Positions 46,952 through 56,243 of a stretch of DNA of 64,000 nucleotides are shown here, one piece after another (position 1 is the first letter of the stretch; each line of letters starts with the position of its first letter). The stretch spans positions 1,116,001-1,180,000 of the forward strand of contig CAVYLN010000002.1 of NCBI GenBank assembly GCA_963769435.1, given 5' to 3'. The notes under the pieces are model-generated. The model made no database searches. It saw only the letters and a program-made list of their open reading frames with translations, and was not told the origin of the DNA. The position numbers were made by a program, and so were the translations under genes. The stretch comes from JADKAV01 sp963769435. Lineage in GTDB: Bacteria; Actinomycetota; Actinomycetes; S36-B12; UBA10799.

Positions 46952-47512
46952 CTAGCCCGAGGACTCGTAGACAGAGGGCGCCAGTTTGGCCACGCAGTCC
47001 AGATTCCGGTACTTCTCGGCGTAATCGAGGCCATATCCGACAACGAACTCGTTGGGAATGTCGAAACCCAGGTACTGCACGTCGACCTCCGTGCGCATGG
47101 CGTCCGGCTTGCGCAACAACGTGAGCACCTCGACGCTCGCCGCACCGCGGGAACGCAGGTTGCGCAGCAACCAGGACAGGGTCAGACCCGAGTCGAGGAT
47201 GTCCTCCACGATCAGGACGTGGCGGCCCGCCAGATCCGCATCGAGGTCCTTGAGGATGCGGACCACCCCGGAACTCTTGGTGCTGGACCCGTAGGAGCTC
47301 ACGGCCATCCAGTCCATCTCCACCGGGATGGTGAGCGCCCGGATGAAGTCCGCGACCACCATCACCGCACCCTTGAGAACCCCGACGATCAGTAGGTCCT
47401 TGCCGGCGTAGTCCGCGTCGACCTGGGAAGCCAACTGCGCTAGACGGCTCTGCAGTTCCTCCGCGGAGATGAGAACGCCCTCGAGATCCCCATTGACATC
47501 CTCAACGTGCAT
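46952..47512 (-). CDS. hpt: Hypoxanthine phosphoribosyltransferase
   Basis: 186 residues: LLIVGVLKGAVMVVADFIRAL, MDWMAVSSYGSSTKSSGVVRILKDLDADLAGRHVLIVEDILDSGLTLSWLL (PRPP loop EDILDSGLT) and FVVGYGLDYAEKYRNLDCVAKL. It salvages hypoxanthine and guanine. ATG 47512 overlaps the tilS stop by 11 nt and has GGGAGG 4 nt upstream. Confidence 0.95.
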   Translation of the reverse strand: MHVEDVNGDLEGVLISAEELQSRLAQLASQVDADYAGKDLLIVGVLKGAVMVVADFIRALTIPVEMDWMAVSSYGSSTKSSGVVRILKDLDADLAGRHVLIVEDILDSGLTLSWLLRNLRSRGAASVEVLTLLRKPDAMRTEVDVQYLGFDIPNEFVVGYGLDYAEKYRNLDCVAKLAPSVYESSG

Positions 47513-48482
47513 CGTGCCTCCCGGACGTGTCGCGCAGGACAAGACTGCCAGACTCGCGCGCCGCGCGGACCCCGCCCGGCAAATCCGTGGGACCTTGTCC
47601 ACGCCACCGGGTCACGAGCGTGTCCACCGCCACCACATGTTCTCGGGTCAGGGCCGCGCCCGGGCACCCGGCGGCCAGCGCCATCCGCCTGATCACCCGT
47701 CGCCGAACGGCCTGCGGAAGGGGCGCCAGGATTTCGACCTCCGCGCACGCGGCGCCCGCGGACAGTTCCACGTCCACACCATCGGCCCACTGGTCGAGCG
47801 CCTGATTGTCGTCGCGCAACGAAGCGGCCGACCTCGCGAGTCCGAAAACCACCCGGTCTCCCAGATCCGTCACAAGTGCCGGAAGTCCGTGATGACGCAG
47901 GCGTGCACGTGCGAAGCGATCGTCGGCGTTGTGGGGATCCTCGTGGGCGACGAGTCCGGCCTCGGAACACGCCGCCCGCACTGTCTCCCGGCGCAGTTCC
48001 AGCAGAGGCCGGCGCAGATCCCCGTCGACCGGGGCCATGGCGGACAGACTGCGCGCCCCCGAACCCCGGGCCAGGCGCAGCAGGACCGTCTCGGCCTGGT
48101 CGTCGAGAGTGTGTCCCAGCAGCAGCGTGTGCGCCCCGAGGTCCAGTGCCACCGACCGCATCATGGCGTAGCGAGCGGTCCGCGCGGCCGCCTCCGGACC
48201 GCCCCGGTCACCCACGTCGACCCTGCGCAGCACCACCGGTTCAAGTCCAAGCGCCCGGCATTGTTCGGCAGCCGTGGCGGCAGTCGGTCCGGAACCCTCC
48301 TGGAGGCCGTGGTCGATCACCACCGCCCCGACGCGGTGACCGCTGATCGCCGCTCCGGCGGCCAGACCCAGGGAATCCGCACCGCCGGAGCAGGCCACGA
48401 GCACGAGTTCCCCGGCGTCGATGTCCGCGAGGCTGCGAACGACCGCACGGCGGACCGCGAGCAGCGCAGGACCTGGCCTCAC
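47502..48482 (-). CDS. tilS: tRNA(Ile)-lysidine synthase
   Basis: 326 residues: PP-loop LVLVACSGGADSLGLAAG, VIDHGLQEGS, LLLGHTLDDQAETVLLRLARGSGARSLSAM, and RRPLLELRRETVRAACSEAGL. It modifies C34 of tRNA-Ile to lysidine so AUA is read correctly. GTG 48482 is chosen because the sequence upstream is unlike TilS. It lies 7 nt after the metalloprotease stop and overlaps hpt. Confidence 0.9.
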   Translation of the reverse strand: MRPGPALLAVRRAVVRSLADIDAGELVLVACSGGADSLGLAAGAAISGHRVGAVVIDHGLQEGSGPTAATAAEQCRALGLEPVVLRRVDVGDRGGPEAAARTARYAMMRSVALDLGAHTLLLGHTLDDQAETVLLRLARGSGARSLSAMAPVDGDLRRPLLELRRETVRAACSEAGLVAHEDPHNADDRFARARLRHHGLPALVTDLGDRVVFGLARSAASLRDDNQALDQWADGVDVELSAGAACAEVEILAPLPQAVRRRVIRRMALAAGCPGAALTREHVVAVDTLVTRWRGQGPTDLPGGVRAARESGSLVLRDTSGRHDAR

Positions 48483-48489
48483 TGCTGTG

Positions 48490-49506
48490 TCACGCCCGGC
48501 GCAGCCACAGACCGGGGTCCTCGATCTCGGCGCGTGTGGGCAGGTGATCCGGGGATTCCCAGACGGCGTTGAGTCGGGGCATCCCACCGTCTGCCATCAC
48601 CGCCCGGACGAACGCGGCGCCCTGTGCGTACTGGCGGGCCTTCAGATCCATGCCCAGCAGGCGTCGCAGCAGCCCCTCCCAACCACTCGTGCCGGCCGCG
48701 CGCCGGTACTGGAACGCGGCACGGATGACCTTGACGCTCGGGATCGCCTGCGGCCCGACCTCATCCATCACCACATCCGCGTGGCCCTCGAGCAGGCTCA
48801 TGACCGCGGTCAGCCTGTCGAAGACGACCTTCTGCTCGGGTGTCTGCAGCGCGCCGACGAACCCGTCCGGGTCATCCCCAGAGCGGATCGTCTTGACAGC
48901 CGCGGAGAGCCGGCCGAAGAGTTCCCCGGCCGACATGTCGGCGAGCCCCATGTACTCGTGGATGTTCTCCAGCAGGTATCCGCTGAGCCAGGGCGCCGCC
49001 GCGAACTGGATGCGATGGGTTTGCTCGTGAACGCACACCCACAGCCGGAAGTCTCGCGGGTCGACCTGTAACTGCCGCTCGATCTCCACGATGTTGGGCG
49101 CGACCAGCAGCAATCGCGGGTGCTCCTCGGTGAAGATCTCGAACTGACCGAGCACACGTGAGCCCACGAATCCGAGGACCAGACCGAGTTGCGCCCCGGT
49201 CGCACGCGAGCCGACCTCCCGGGTGAACGCCGACGCGTTCTCCAGGCGTTCGGTCAAAGGGGCGCTGATGCGCTGGAAACTGTCCAGGTTGGACCTGATC
49301 CATTCGGAGCGGTCCACGACTCTCACCTCGCTGGGCAGGTGCGCGAACAGACCGGTGGTCTCCTGGACCAAGGGGGTCGCCTCGCCGGCGAGGTAGTACA
49401 ACTCGGCGACGACGGAGTTGGCCTCCTCGGGGGACATCCGAGGGCCGCCGCCGACCACTCGCGATCCCAGAGTGGCGGCAAGGTTCCAGTCGACGGCGTC
49501 GGGCAT
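48490..49506 (-). CDS. DUF2342-family zinc-dependent metalloprotease
   Basis: 338 residues. The zinc motif HEQTHRIQFAAAPWL (HExxH) is followed by EGHADVVMDEVG, which supplies the likely third ligand. N-terminal VDWNLAATLGSRVVGGGP and the C-terminal LNAVWESPDHLPTRAEIEDPGLWLRR are typical of this actinobacterial family. No signal peptide. The natural substrate is unknown. ATG 49506 has TACTGT 6 nt upstream; it leads the tilS-hpt operon. Confidence 0.85.
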   Translation of the reverse strand: MPDAVDWNLAATLGSRVVGGGPRMSPEEANSVVAELYYLAGEATPLVQETTGLFAHLPSEVRVVDRSEWIRSNLDSFQRISAPLTERLENASAFTREVGSRATGAQLGLVLGFVGSRVLGQFEIFTEEHPRLLLVAPNIVEIERQLQVDPRDFRLWVCVHEQTHRIQFAAAPWLSGYLLENIHEYMGLADMSAGELFGRLSAAVKTIRSGDDPDGFVGALQTPEQKVVFDRLTAVMSLLEGHADVVMDEVGPQAIPSVKVIRAAFQYRRAAGTSGWEGLLRRLLGMDLKARQYAQGAAFVRAVMADGGMPRLNAVWESPDHLPTRAEIEDPGLWLRRA

Positions 49507-49512
49507 GTCTCG

Positions 49513-49518
49513 ACAGTA
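49513..49518 (-). promoter_or_regulatory. Putative -10 (TACTGT) of the metalloprotease/tilS/hpt operon
   Basis: On the minus strand TACTGT is followed by 6 nt and ATG 49506, without a ribosome-binding site. Confidence 0.45.
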
Positions 49519-49588
49519 ACCCGCGGATGCACGGCCGGCCGTGCGTGGAGGTGCAGCCGACAGCGAACCCGACCCGCCCGGCGCGTCG

Positions 49589-49594
49589 TAGGCT
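49589..49594 (+). promoter_or_regulatory. Putative -10 (TAGGCT) for the LysE-family gene
   Basis: TAGGCT lies 6 nt before GTG 49601, the same spacing as other leaderless starts here. Confidence 0.4.
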
Positions 49595-49600
49595 CTAGGC

Positions 49601-50221
49601 GTGAGCTTGGACCGTTTCATGGCTTTCGTACTGGCGTCCGCGGTGGTGCTGGCGATCCCGGGGCCGACCGTCATGCTGGTGGTCACCCGATCGCTGAACT
49701 TCGGGCACAGGGTCCGGCGGGCCACGGTCGCCGGCGTCGTTCTCGGGGACCTGGTCGCCATGTCCGCAGCCATGCTCGGCGCCGGGGCGCTGCTACTGGC
49801 CTCGTCCGAACTCTTCCTCGCGCTACGCCTCGCGGGCGGGGCCTACCTGATATGGCTGGGCATCCGCACCTGGCGATCCGGCGGGGCCCAGTGGCACCTC
49901 CAACAGCCTGGGGCGCACTCACCGCATCGGGTCTTCTCGGAGTCCTTCGCCGTCACCGCCACCAATCCGAAGAGCATCGCCTTCTTCGTGGCCTTCGTGC
50001 CGCAGTTCATCGACCCTGCCCGGCCGTGGTTCCCGCAGATCGCCGCCATGATCGGGGTCTTCGTCACGCTCGGCGGCCTCAACGCGGCCGGCTACTCCTG
50101 GCTCGCCGGCCGGGCCCGCGAGTCGATTGCCGATCCGGTCGTCAGACGACGGGTGGCGCGCGGGTCCGGAGGTGTGCTGGTCGCAGGCGGCGGCCTGGTG
50201 ATGGCAGCGGCACACTCGTGA
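49601..50221 (+). CDS. LysE/RhtB-family amino acid exporter
   Basis: 206 residues, about six membrane segments. The family start MAFVLASAVVLAIPGPTVMLVVTRSLNFGHRVRRATVAGVVLGD, LRLAGGAYLIWLGIRTWRSGG and ATNPKSIAFFVAFVPQFIDP are intact. It probably exports an amino acid or derivative. GTG 49601 is supported by the TAGGCT element. Confidence 0.9.
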   Translation: MSLDRFMAFVLASAVVLAIPGPTVMLVVTRSLNFGHRVRRATVAGVVLGDLVAMSAAMLGAGALLLASSELFLALRLAGGAYLIWLGIRTWRSGGAQWHLQQPGAHSPHRVFSESFAVTATNPKSIAFFVAFVPQFIDPARPWFPQIAAMIGVFVTLGGLNAAGYSWLAGRARESIADPVVRRRVARGSGGVLVAGGGLVMAAAHS

Positions 50222-50234
50222 TCGACCGGCGCCC

Positions 50235-50948
50235 ATGACCTACTACCGCCACTCCCTGGCCCGGATCCACGCACAGGACCACACACAGTTCGCACTGGCG
50301 GCCGCCCGCCTGCTGGTCGAGCAACTCGACGGCGAGGGGCTGGTGATCGACCTCGGCTGCGGCGCCGGCGACCTGGCCGGGCCGGTGCGCGACGCCGGTT
50401 TCGACTACCTCGGGATCGACGTGAGCCCGGACATGATCGCACTGGCCCGCAACAGGCACCCGGACGTCCGGTTCGACCAGGGGTCCGCGTTCGACCTGCC
50501 CGATGTCCGCGGCGTCACGGCCATCGCAGCCGTTGGTGAAGTCATCAACTACGCCACCGACGCCAGGGCGGGTGCGGCCGGGCTCACGCCGTGGTTACGC
50601 AGGTGCCGGGACCTGCTGGAGCCCGGCGGGCTGCTCCTGCTGGACGTCGCCGGGCCGCTGCGCGCCGAACCGGAGCCCAGGACGCGGGTCTGGGCGGGGG
50701 ACGACTACCGGCTCGAGGTGACGGTCAGCACGGATGCCTCGCGCCAGGTGCTGCGCCGCGAGATCACCGTCGACGATGCAGCGGGCCGTACCACGGAGGT
50801 CCACGAGTTGCACCTGATCGAACCGGTGGAGGTGATGGCTGCACTGCGGGTAGCGGGATTCCGCGGCACCGCGCTGGACGGCTACACCCCCGAGCTGCCG
50901 TTCCCACGCGGCTGGTCAGGCTTCCTGGCCAGGGTGGGTCCGACGTGA
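50235..50948 (+). CDS. SAM-dependent class I methyltransferase
   Basis: 237 residues: motif I VIDLGCGAGDLAGPVRDAG, YLGIDVSPDMIALARNRHPDV, and LEPGGLLLLDVAG. The C-terminal half is a beta-sheet insert (DYRLEVTVSTDASRQVLRREITVDD). Substrate unknown. It starts at ATG 50235, 13 nt after the LysE gene, probably in the same operon. Confidence 0.8.
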   Translation: MTYYRHSLARIHAQDHTQFALAAARLLVEQLDGEGLVIDLGCGAGDLAGPVRDAGFDYLGIDVSPDMIALARNRHPDVRFDQGSAFDLPDVRGVTAIAAVGEVINYATDARAGAAGLTPWLRRCRDLLEPGGLLLLDVAGPLRAEPEPRTRVWAGDDYRLEVTVSTDASRQVLRREITVDDAAGRTTEVHELHLIEPVEVMAALRVAGFRGTALDGYTPELPFPRGWSGFLARVGPT

Positions 50949-50991
50949 GCAGTGACCGATCGGGCGAATGGTCCGGATCGCAGTCTCGGGC

Positions 50992-50997
50992 GATACT
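50992..50997 (+). promoter_or_regulatory. Putative -10 (GATACT) of the rhomboid gene
   Basis: GATACT lies 6 nt before ATG 51004 and has no adjacent ribosome-binding site. Confidence 0.4.
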
Positions 50998-51003
50998 CGT
51001 CCT

Positions 51004-51600
51004 ATGAGTGCGATCCCGGAGCAGTCGCAGGGCCTGCGACCCCTGGTTCCGGTCGTCGTCCTGCTGGGCATCATGTGGGTGCTCGAGATCGTGGACACGG
51101 CCCTGCCCGCGGACCTGGACCAGTTCGGGATCGAGAGCCGTGACGTCGATGGCCTGACCGGAGTGGCAGCGTCCCCCTTCCTGCATGCCGACTTCGCGCA
51201 CCTGATGGCCAACACCGTGCCATTCCTGATCCTCGGTTCCATCGTGGCCCTGCGAAACCCCAAGAGGTTCTGGCCGATCGCGATCACGATCACGGTCGTG
51301 GGTGGTCTCGGGGTCTGGCTGCTCGGGCCGTCGAACGCGATCACGATCGGCGCCAGCGGGGTCGTGTTCGGATTCCTGACCTACCTGATCACAGCCGGCA
51401 TCCTCACCCGGCACTGGCTCGACGTGGTCATCGCGTTGGGAGTGCTCCTGCTGTACGGGGGCATCCTGGCGGGGGCACTGCCGTTCGGCGTTGCGGACGG
51501 GGTCTCGTGGCTGGCGCACCTGACCGGCGCCGCCGCGGGAGTGCTCGCCGCCTTCCTATTCGCCCGGCAGCCCCGTGGTGTCGTCCATGTGCCGCAATGA
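51004..51600 (+). CDS. Rhomboid-family intramembrane serine protease
   Basis: 198 residues with about six helices. The catalytic dyad is visible as the serine in TIGASGVVFGFLTYLITAG and the histidine in WLAHLTGAAAGVLAAFLFARQP; LHADFAHLMANTVPFLILGS carries the conserved HxxxN before helix 2. It cleaves membrane helices of unknown substrates. It overlaps the convergent MFS gene by 45 nt. Confidence 0.85.
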   Translation: MSAIPEQSQGLRPLVPVVVLLGIMWVLEIVDTALPADLDQFGIESRDVDGLTGVAASPFLHADFAHLMANTVPFLILGSIVALRNPKRFWPIAITITVVGGLGVWLLGPSNAITIGASGVVFGFLTYLITAGILTRHWLDVVIALGVLLLYGGILAGALPFGVADGVSWLAHLTGAAAGVLAAFLFARQPRGVVHVPQ

Positions 51601-52785
51601 CGGCAGGAACCAGGACCAGATCGCCACGGCCGTGACTCCGGCCGCCAGGATCAGGAATGCCCTCTGCAGACCGAGGTACTCGACCATGGGACCGCTGATC
51701 AGGTATCCGATCGGTCCTGCCACGTAGGCGGCCGACGTCAACAGCCCCACGACCCTGCCGCGCAGGGGCGAGGGAGCACGGTGCTGGATCATCAGGTTCA
51801 CCAACGGACCGACCGGGCCGTAGAAGAGTCCGGCAAGCACCGCGAAGAGGACCAGGATCGCGAACGGCGGGAGAACGGCCATACCCAGGACCGACAACCC
51901 CGCTCCGGTCATGGCCACCACGAAGGCGATCCGCCGGCCGAGACTGTGGCCGACCGCCCCGTAGAGCAGGGCGCCCACGATCCCGCCGAGGGACAGGGCC
52001 ATGACCGTGATCCCCAACCGTTGCGGCTGGGCGGCCTCCTGGAAGTAGACCGGCAGCACGACGCCCTCGACCGGCAGCCAGAATCCGACGATGACCATGC
52101 TGACCAGCGCCACGGCCCTCAGCACGCGGTCGTTCCACACGAAGCGGATCCCCTCCGTGGTCGAGGCCCACACCCCCGCGGCGCTCTCCGCCCGCTCGGG
52201 GCGACCCGCGCCGGGAACCCGGACGACGAACATGATGGCGGCACCCACCGCGAACAACCCGGCGGAGATCCAGAACGTCGCCGCGGCGCCGAGGAATCCG
52301 ATCGCAAGGCCTCCGATACCCGGACCGATGAGATACGCACCGCCCCAGACGGCCTCGTGAATGCCGTTGGCCCGCTCCAGTCGCAGCCGAGCGGCGGCGG
52401 CGGCCTCCGGCAGCATGGCCTCCCGGGCGCTGATCCCGGCCGGATCGAAGGTGGCACCCAGAACTGCCAGCCCGGCCAGCGGCCAGAACGTCAGCGTGGT
52501 CAGGCCGCCGAGGATCGGAACCAGGGCCACCGACGTCATGGAAAGCAGGTCGGAGACGACCGCGACCCGCCGCCTGCCCACGATGTCGACGAACACCCCG
52601 GAGAAGAGGAAGGACACCAGCAGCGGCGCCGCCGTGATGGCGCCCAGTGCCCCCGCCGCGCTCGCGGAACCGGTCGCCTCCAGGACCAGCCAGGGGAAGG
52701 CGATCATGGAGATGCCGTTGGCGGTGCCACTGAAGACCGTGGCCGCCTCGAGCGCGCCGAAAGGCAGCCAGTTGCGGGTGGTCAC
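51556..52785 (-). CDS. Major facilitator superfamily transporter (enterobactin-exporter/MFS_3 type)
   Basis: 409 residues with about 12 helices. MFS features: the loop GVFVDIVGRRRVAVVSDLLSM (GxxxDRxGRR), GVWASTTEGIRFVWNDRVLRAV, and YGAVGHSLGRRIAFVV. The family includes siderophore and drug exporters. The substrate is unknown. GTG 52785 has GACAAT 6 nt upstream and is divergent from the oxidoreductase by 37 nt. Confidence 0.85.
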   Translation of the reverse strand: MTTRNWLPFGALEAATVFSGTANGISMIAFPWLVLEATGSASAAGALGAITAAPLLVSFLFSGVFVDIVGRRRVAVVSDLLSMTSVALVPILGGLTTLTFWPLAGLAVLGATFDPAGISAREAMLPEAAAAARLRLERANGIHEAVWGGAYLIGPGIGGLAIGFLGAAATFWISAGLFAVGAAIMFVVRVPGAGRPERAESAAGVWASTTEGIRFVWNDRVLRAVALVSMVIVGFWLPVEGVVLPVYFQEAAQPQRLGITVMALSLGGIVGALLYGAVGHSLGRRIAFVVAMTGAGLSVLGMAVLPPFAILVLFAVLAGLFYGPVGPLVNLMIQHRAPSPLRGRVVGLLTSAAYVAGPIGYLISGPMVEYLGLQRAFLILAAGVTAVAIWSWFLPSLRHMDDTTGLPGE

Positions 52786-52822
52786 ATCCGCATTGTCCCG
52801 ATCGGCAAGGCAGGATGGGTGC

Positions 52823-54073
52823 ATGGGTTCCTGGCCGCAGACATCCCCGCACGAAAGCGCGGAGATCGTCGTGGTGGGAGCGGGCATCGCGGGACTGAAC
52901 GCCGCCCACCATCTCGCGGAGGCCGGGCACGACGTGATGGTGCTGGAATCCGGGGACCGGGTCGGTGGTCGGATGCAGACCGACGAGGTGGACGGCTTCC
53001 TGCTCGACCGAGGGTTCCAGTTGTACAACCCCAGCTATCCCGACGGCGCCCGCGTTCTCGATCACGAGGCCCTGGAACTCCAGTCCTTCTTCGCCGGGGC
53101 CGTCCTGAGCACGGACGGCGGTCCCCGCTGGCTCGTCGACCCCCGGCGCGCCGCGCGCTCGGCATTACGCAACCTGCGCGCTCCCCTCGGCGTTCTCGGG
53201 ACGGTTCAGACGATGCGGTACATGACCGGATGCGCCGTCACCGATCCCGGCGAACTGCAACAACGCCCCGACATGTCGACCAAGGAGGCCTTCGAGAAGG
53301 CGCACCTGGACGGCCGTGCGGGACGAATGCTGCTGCAACCCTTCCTCTCCGGGGTCCTGGCTGACACCGAGCTGCAGACCAGCCGACGTTTCACCGACCT
53401 GGTGCTTCGGTCTCTGGCTCGCGGCACGCCGGCGGTCCCCGCACGTGGGATGCGGGCCATCCCGGAACAACTGGCACAACCTCTGCGGCGCAGGATCTTC
53501 CGCGAGGTGAGCGTGACATCGGTGACCAAGGATTCGGTGCAGACACAGGGCGGCACGATCTCGTGCGAGGCGGTCATCGTGGCGACCGACCCCACGACGG
53601 CGGCTTCGCTGGTCCCGGGTCTACCCACGCCGAGGATGCGTGCGCTCACGACGTGGTATTTCAGCATCGAGGAGGACGACCTCTACGGTGGGAAACCTGT
53701 ACTCATCCTCGATGCCGAGCACAACAGCCCGGTCACCAACACGGTCGTGATGAGCTACGCCGCCCGCGACTACGCCCCCGAGGGCAGACACCTCGTCCAG
53801 GCCACCGCGGTCGGCCTCCTCGACGCGGGCGTCGAGGAGGTACGCCGCCACCTCGCCGATCTGTACGGCGTTCCCACCGGGCACTGGGAACTGGTCGGGC
53901 ACTACCCGATCGCGCAGGCGCTGCCGGCAGCCGTGCCACCCTTCGAGGTCCGCAGCCCACAGGACTTCGACGGGGTCCTGGTCGCCGGCGACCACCGTGA
54001 CACTCCCTCCATCCAGGGTGCGCTGGTCAGCGGCAGGCGGGCAGCCGCCACGGTGCACCGGCGTCTGAAGTAG
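52823..54073 (+). CDS. FAD-dependent amine-oxidase/phytoene-desaturase-like oxidoreductase
   Basis: 416 residues. The dinucleotide motif IVVVGAGIAGLNAAHHLAEAGHDVMVLESGDRVGGRMQTDEVDGFLLDRGFQLYNPSYP and the C-terminal FAD motif VLVAGDHRDTPSIQGALVSGRRAA define a flavin-containing amine oxidase or desaturase-like fold. The substrate is unknown. ATG 52823 has CAGGAT 6 nt upstream. Confidence 0.85.
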   Translation: MGSWPQTSPHESAEIVVVGAGIAGLNAAHHLAEAGHDVMVLESGDRVGGRMQTDEVDGFLLDRGFQLYNPSYPDGARVLDHEALELQSFFAGAVLSTDGGPRWLVDPRRAARSALRNLRAPLGVLGTVQTMRYMTGCAVTDPGELQQRPDMSTKEAFEKAHLDGRAGRMLLQPFLSGVLADTELQTSRRFTDLVLRSLARGTPAVPARGMRAIPEQLAQPLRRRIFREVSVTSVTKDSVQTQGGTISCEAVIVATDPTTAASLVPGLPTPRMRALTTWYFSIEEDDLYGGKPVLILDAEHNSPVTNTVVMSYAARDYAPEGRHLVQATAVGLLDAGVEEVRRHLADLYGVPTGHWELVGHYPIAQALPAAVPPFEVRSPQDFDGVLVAGDHRDTPSIQGALVSGRRAAATVHRRLK

Positions 54074-54093
54074 CCGGTCGGTCGACCGCTCTG

Positions 54094-54150
54094 CCTCCAA
54101 GTTCCCGCGCCGGCGTGCGCCCGGGGGCCGAATCTGCGGGAACTTGGAGG
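54094..54150. repeat. Family C inverted repeat, first
   Basis: Perfect 15-bp arms CCTCCAAGTTCCCGC (54094-54108) and GCGGGAACTTGGAGG (54136-54150) with a 27-bp loop, 20 bp after the oxidoreductase stop. Confidence 0.8.
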
Positions 54151-54189
54151 TGTCTGCGCCCGAATTGCCCGACTATGGGTGATCTACTG

Positions 54190-54236
54190 CCTCCAAGTCC
54201 CCGCACAACCGCGGAGGTGGCGCGGGGAGTTGGAGG
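54190..54236. repeat. Family C inverted repeat, second
   Basis: Arms CCTCCAAGTCCCCGC (54190-54204) and GCGGGGAGTTGGAGG (54222-54236) match at 14 of 15 positions and are near-copies of the first pair. It lies 16 bp from the stop of the convergent secreted-protein gene. Confidence 0.8.
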
Positions 54237-54251
54237 GAAAGTCCCGGTGCC

Positions 54252-55218
54252 CTACCGTGCCCGCCAGACTTTGGTCCGGGAGTACGCGCCGTATCCCGGG
54301 GTCGCCGGAGCGGACAGGCGCAACCTCACGTAGAGGCGTTTCGCCTTGCCTCTGGTCCGGAGGGTGACCTTGCCGGATTTGGTGACGAGGACCTTCGCGT
54401 ACCGCTTCTTCTCGCCCCTGGCGCTGCGCTTGGTCCCCCAGGTCAGATCGACGTCCGCTCGTTGCTTCGCGTTGGTGACCACTGCTTTGCCAACGATCAC
54501 GGTCCTGCCCTTCGCGGCGACCCGCTTGGGCAGCTTCACGCGGGCCTTCTGCTTGGCCGGCGGGCCCACAGGTCCGGGGTCCACCGTGAGCGTGCCGGAG
54601 ATGTACCAACCCAGGCCTTTGGAGAGGTCCAGGAAGTCCCCAGCCCGCAGGCAGGCGGCACCGGTGAGCGTCGGCACGCTGGCCGAGGTTGCTGCCACGG
54701 CGAAACGCCCGGTCGCCGGATCCCACCCGAGGCCCTGGCCGCCGCCGACCGGATCCGTCGCGGCCGAGGACAGCAGGACCTGGCCCTTCGCCGTGCAGGA
54801 CAGACCCAGAGCACTGATCGTGGTGTCGTAGCGCAGGGTCATGGTCACAGTGCCGTCCGCAGCGACAGTGCCGGTGATGTCGGAGGGTCTGGCGGTCGCC
54901 GTGACGGCGCTGTCCAGCAGACTGAGTGCCGGCCACGCCTGCCCCGCCACCGGGAAGGTCAGCGAGCCCTGCCGGGAGGTGCCACTCCACGAGATCGGCC
55001 CCTGCGCGGTGACGTGGGCGTAATACACGCCCCCGGACGCCGACGGAAGCGCGATGTAGGAGCAGTTGGGTACGGCGTCGGTGCCGATGGGGGTGGATTG
55101 GCCACAGGCAGGTAGGTCGACCAGGGCCGCACCGTCCAGGTCCTGGGCCGCCGCAGGGTTGCCCGTCAGCGGGACGAACCAGGGCCACCGCGGCGCCGAC
55201 GAGGATGGGAGAACGCAC
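54252..55218 (-). CDS. Secreted hypothetical protein with a basic C-terminal domain (one frame break)
   Basis: About 321 residues. The signal peptide VRSPILVGAAVALV continues, after the break, as a PLTGNPAAAQ cleavage region. The mature protein has paired cysteines (LPACGQ and PNCSYIAL, LSCTAKG and AACLRAG) and a beta-rich domain, then a Lys/Arg-rich C-terminal 90 residues (VKLPKRVAAKGRTVIVGKAVV, KVTLRTRGKAKRLYVRLRLSA) that resembles C-terminal beta domains of actinobacterial secreted proteins. The break is near 55180 (an extra T). Function unknown. Confidence 0.65.
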
Positions 55219-55298
55219 TGTCCTAGCCAACCACGGTCCGCGACGGCCGGGGCCAGGAGCCCGCACTTCGCCCGGCATGCGGATTCGTCCCAGACACG

Positions 55299-55304
55299 TA
55301 CGGT
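55299..55304 (+). promoter_or_regulatory. Putative -10 (TACGGT) of the SDR gene
   Basis: TACGGT lies 6 nt before ATG 55311. A GGAG within the spacer is too close to the start to act as a normal ribosome-binding site. Confidence 0.4.
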
Positions 55305-55310
55305 GGAGTG

Positions 55311-56241
55311 ATGGACTGGAGAATCGCCGACATGCCCGACCTCGCCGGACGGACCTTCCTCGTGACCGGCGCCACCTCGGGGCTCGGATTCGAAAGCGCG
55401 AAAGCGCTGGCAGGATCAGGTGGCCAGGTGATCCTCGCGGGACGTTCGCCCCAGCGCCTCGCCGACGCCCAACGCCAGATACCGCAGGAGACCCAGTCCC
55501 TGCTGCTCGACCTGGCGGACCTGGACAGTGTCCACAAAGCTGCTGACAATCTGCCCGTCGACTCCCTCGACGTGCTCATGAACAACGCGGGCATCATGGC
55601 GCCGCCGCTAGGTCGCACTGTCGACGGCTTCGAGACGCAGATCGGTACCAACCACCTGGGACATTTCGCGCTCACGGGTCTTACTCCTGCCGAAGCTGCC
55701 CGACGAGGGCGGCCGCGTCGTCACCGTCTCGAGCACCGCGCACCGGATGGGCGAGATCGACCTCACGGACCTCAACTACGAACACCGGAAGTACTCGAGT
55801 TGGCCAGCCTACGGGCAGAGCAAACTGGCCAATCTGCTGTTCATGGCCGAGTTGGACCGGCGCGTGCGTGCGGCGGGATGGTCGCTGAAGAGCGTTGGCG
55901 CACACCCCGGCTTCTCCTCCACCAACCTGCAGTTCGCCGGCCCGTCGATCGCGCACAATCCGGTGGGCAAGCAGATGACCCGGCTGATGAACGCCGTGAT
56001 GAGCCAGTCCGCCGAGTCGGGTGCGCGCCCGCAGCTGTTCGCCGCGACCATGCCTGGCGTGCGCGGAGGTGACTACTACGGCCCGAAGAACCTCTTCGAG
56101 ACCCGCGGAGCCCCCAAGAAGGTGGGCCGCACCGATGCGGCAAAGGACGCCGACGTGGCTGCCGGACTCTGGGACCTGTCCGAGGAGTTGACCGGCGTCA
56201 CCTTCGATCTGACGACCAGGGCGCATTCCTCCCGCGAGTAG
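55311..56241 (+). CDS. Short-chain dehydrogenase, retinol-dehydrogenase-like (one frame break)
   Basis: About 309 residues: cofactor motif FLVTGATSGLGFESAKAL, LLDLADLDSV, LMNNAGIMAPP, TNHLGHFALTGLLLPKL, catalytic VTVSSTAHRMG and YGQSKLANLLF, and the C-terminal GDYYGPKNLFETRG. The break is near 55683 (an extra base between the two leucine codons). NADP-dependent oxidation of an alcohol or ketone; substrate unknown. ATG 55311 (GTG 55308 is possible). Confidence 0.85.
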
Positions 56242-56243
56242 CC

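Noticed and set aside
54252..55028. A short intracellular protein starting at the internal ATG 55028
   Set aside because: Bridging one extra T near 55180 adds a proper signal peptide and a cysteine pair upstream, so the longer secreted form is preferred.
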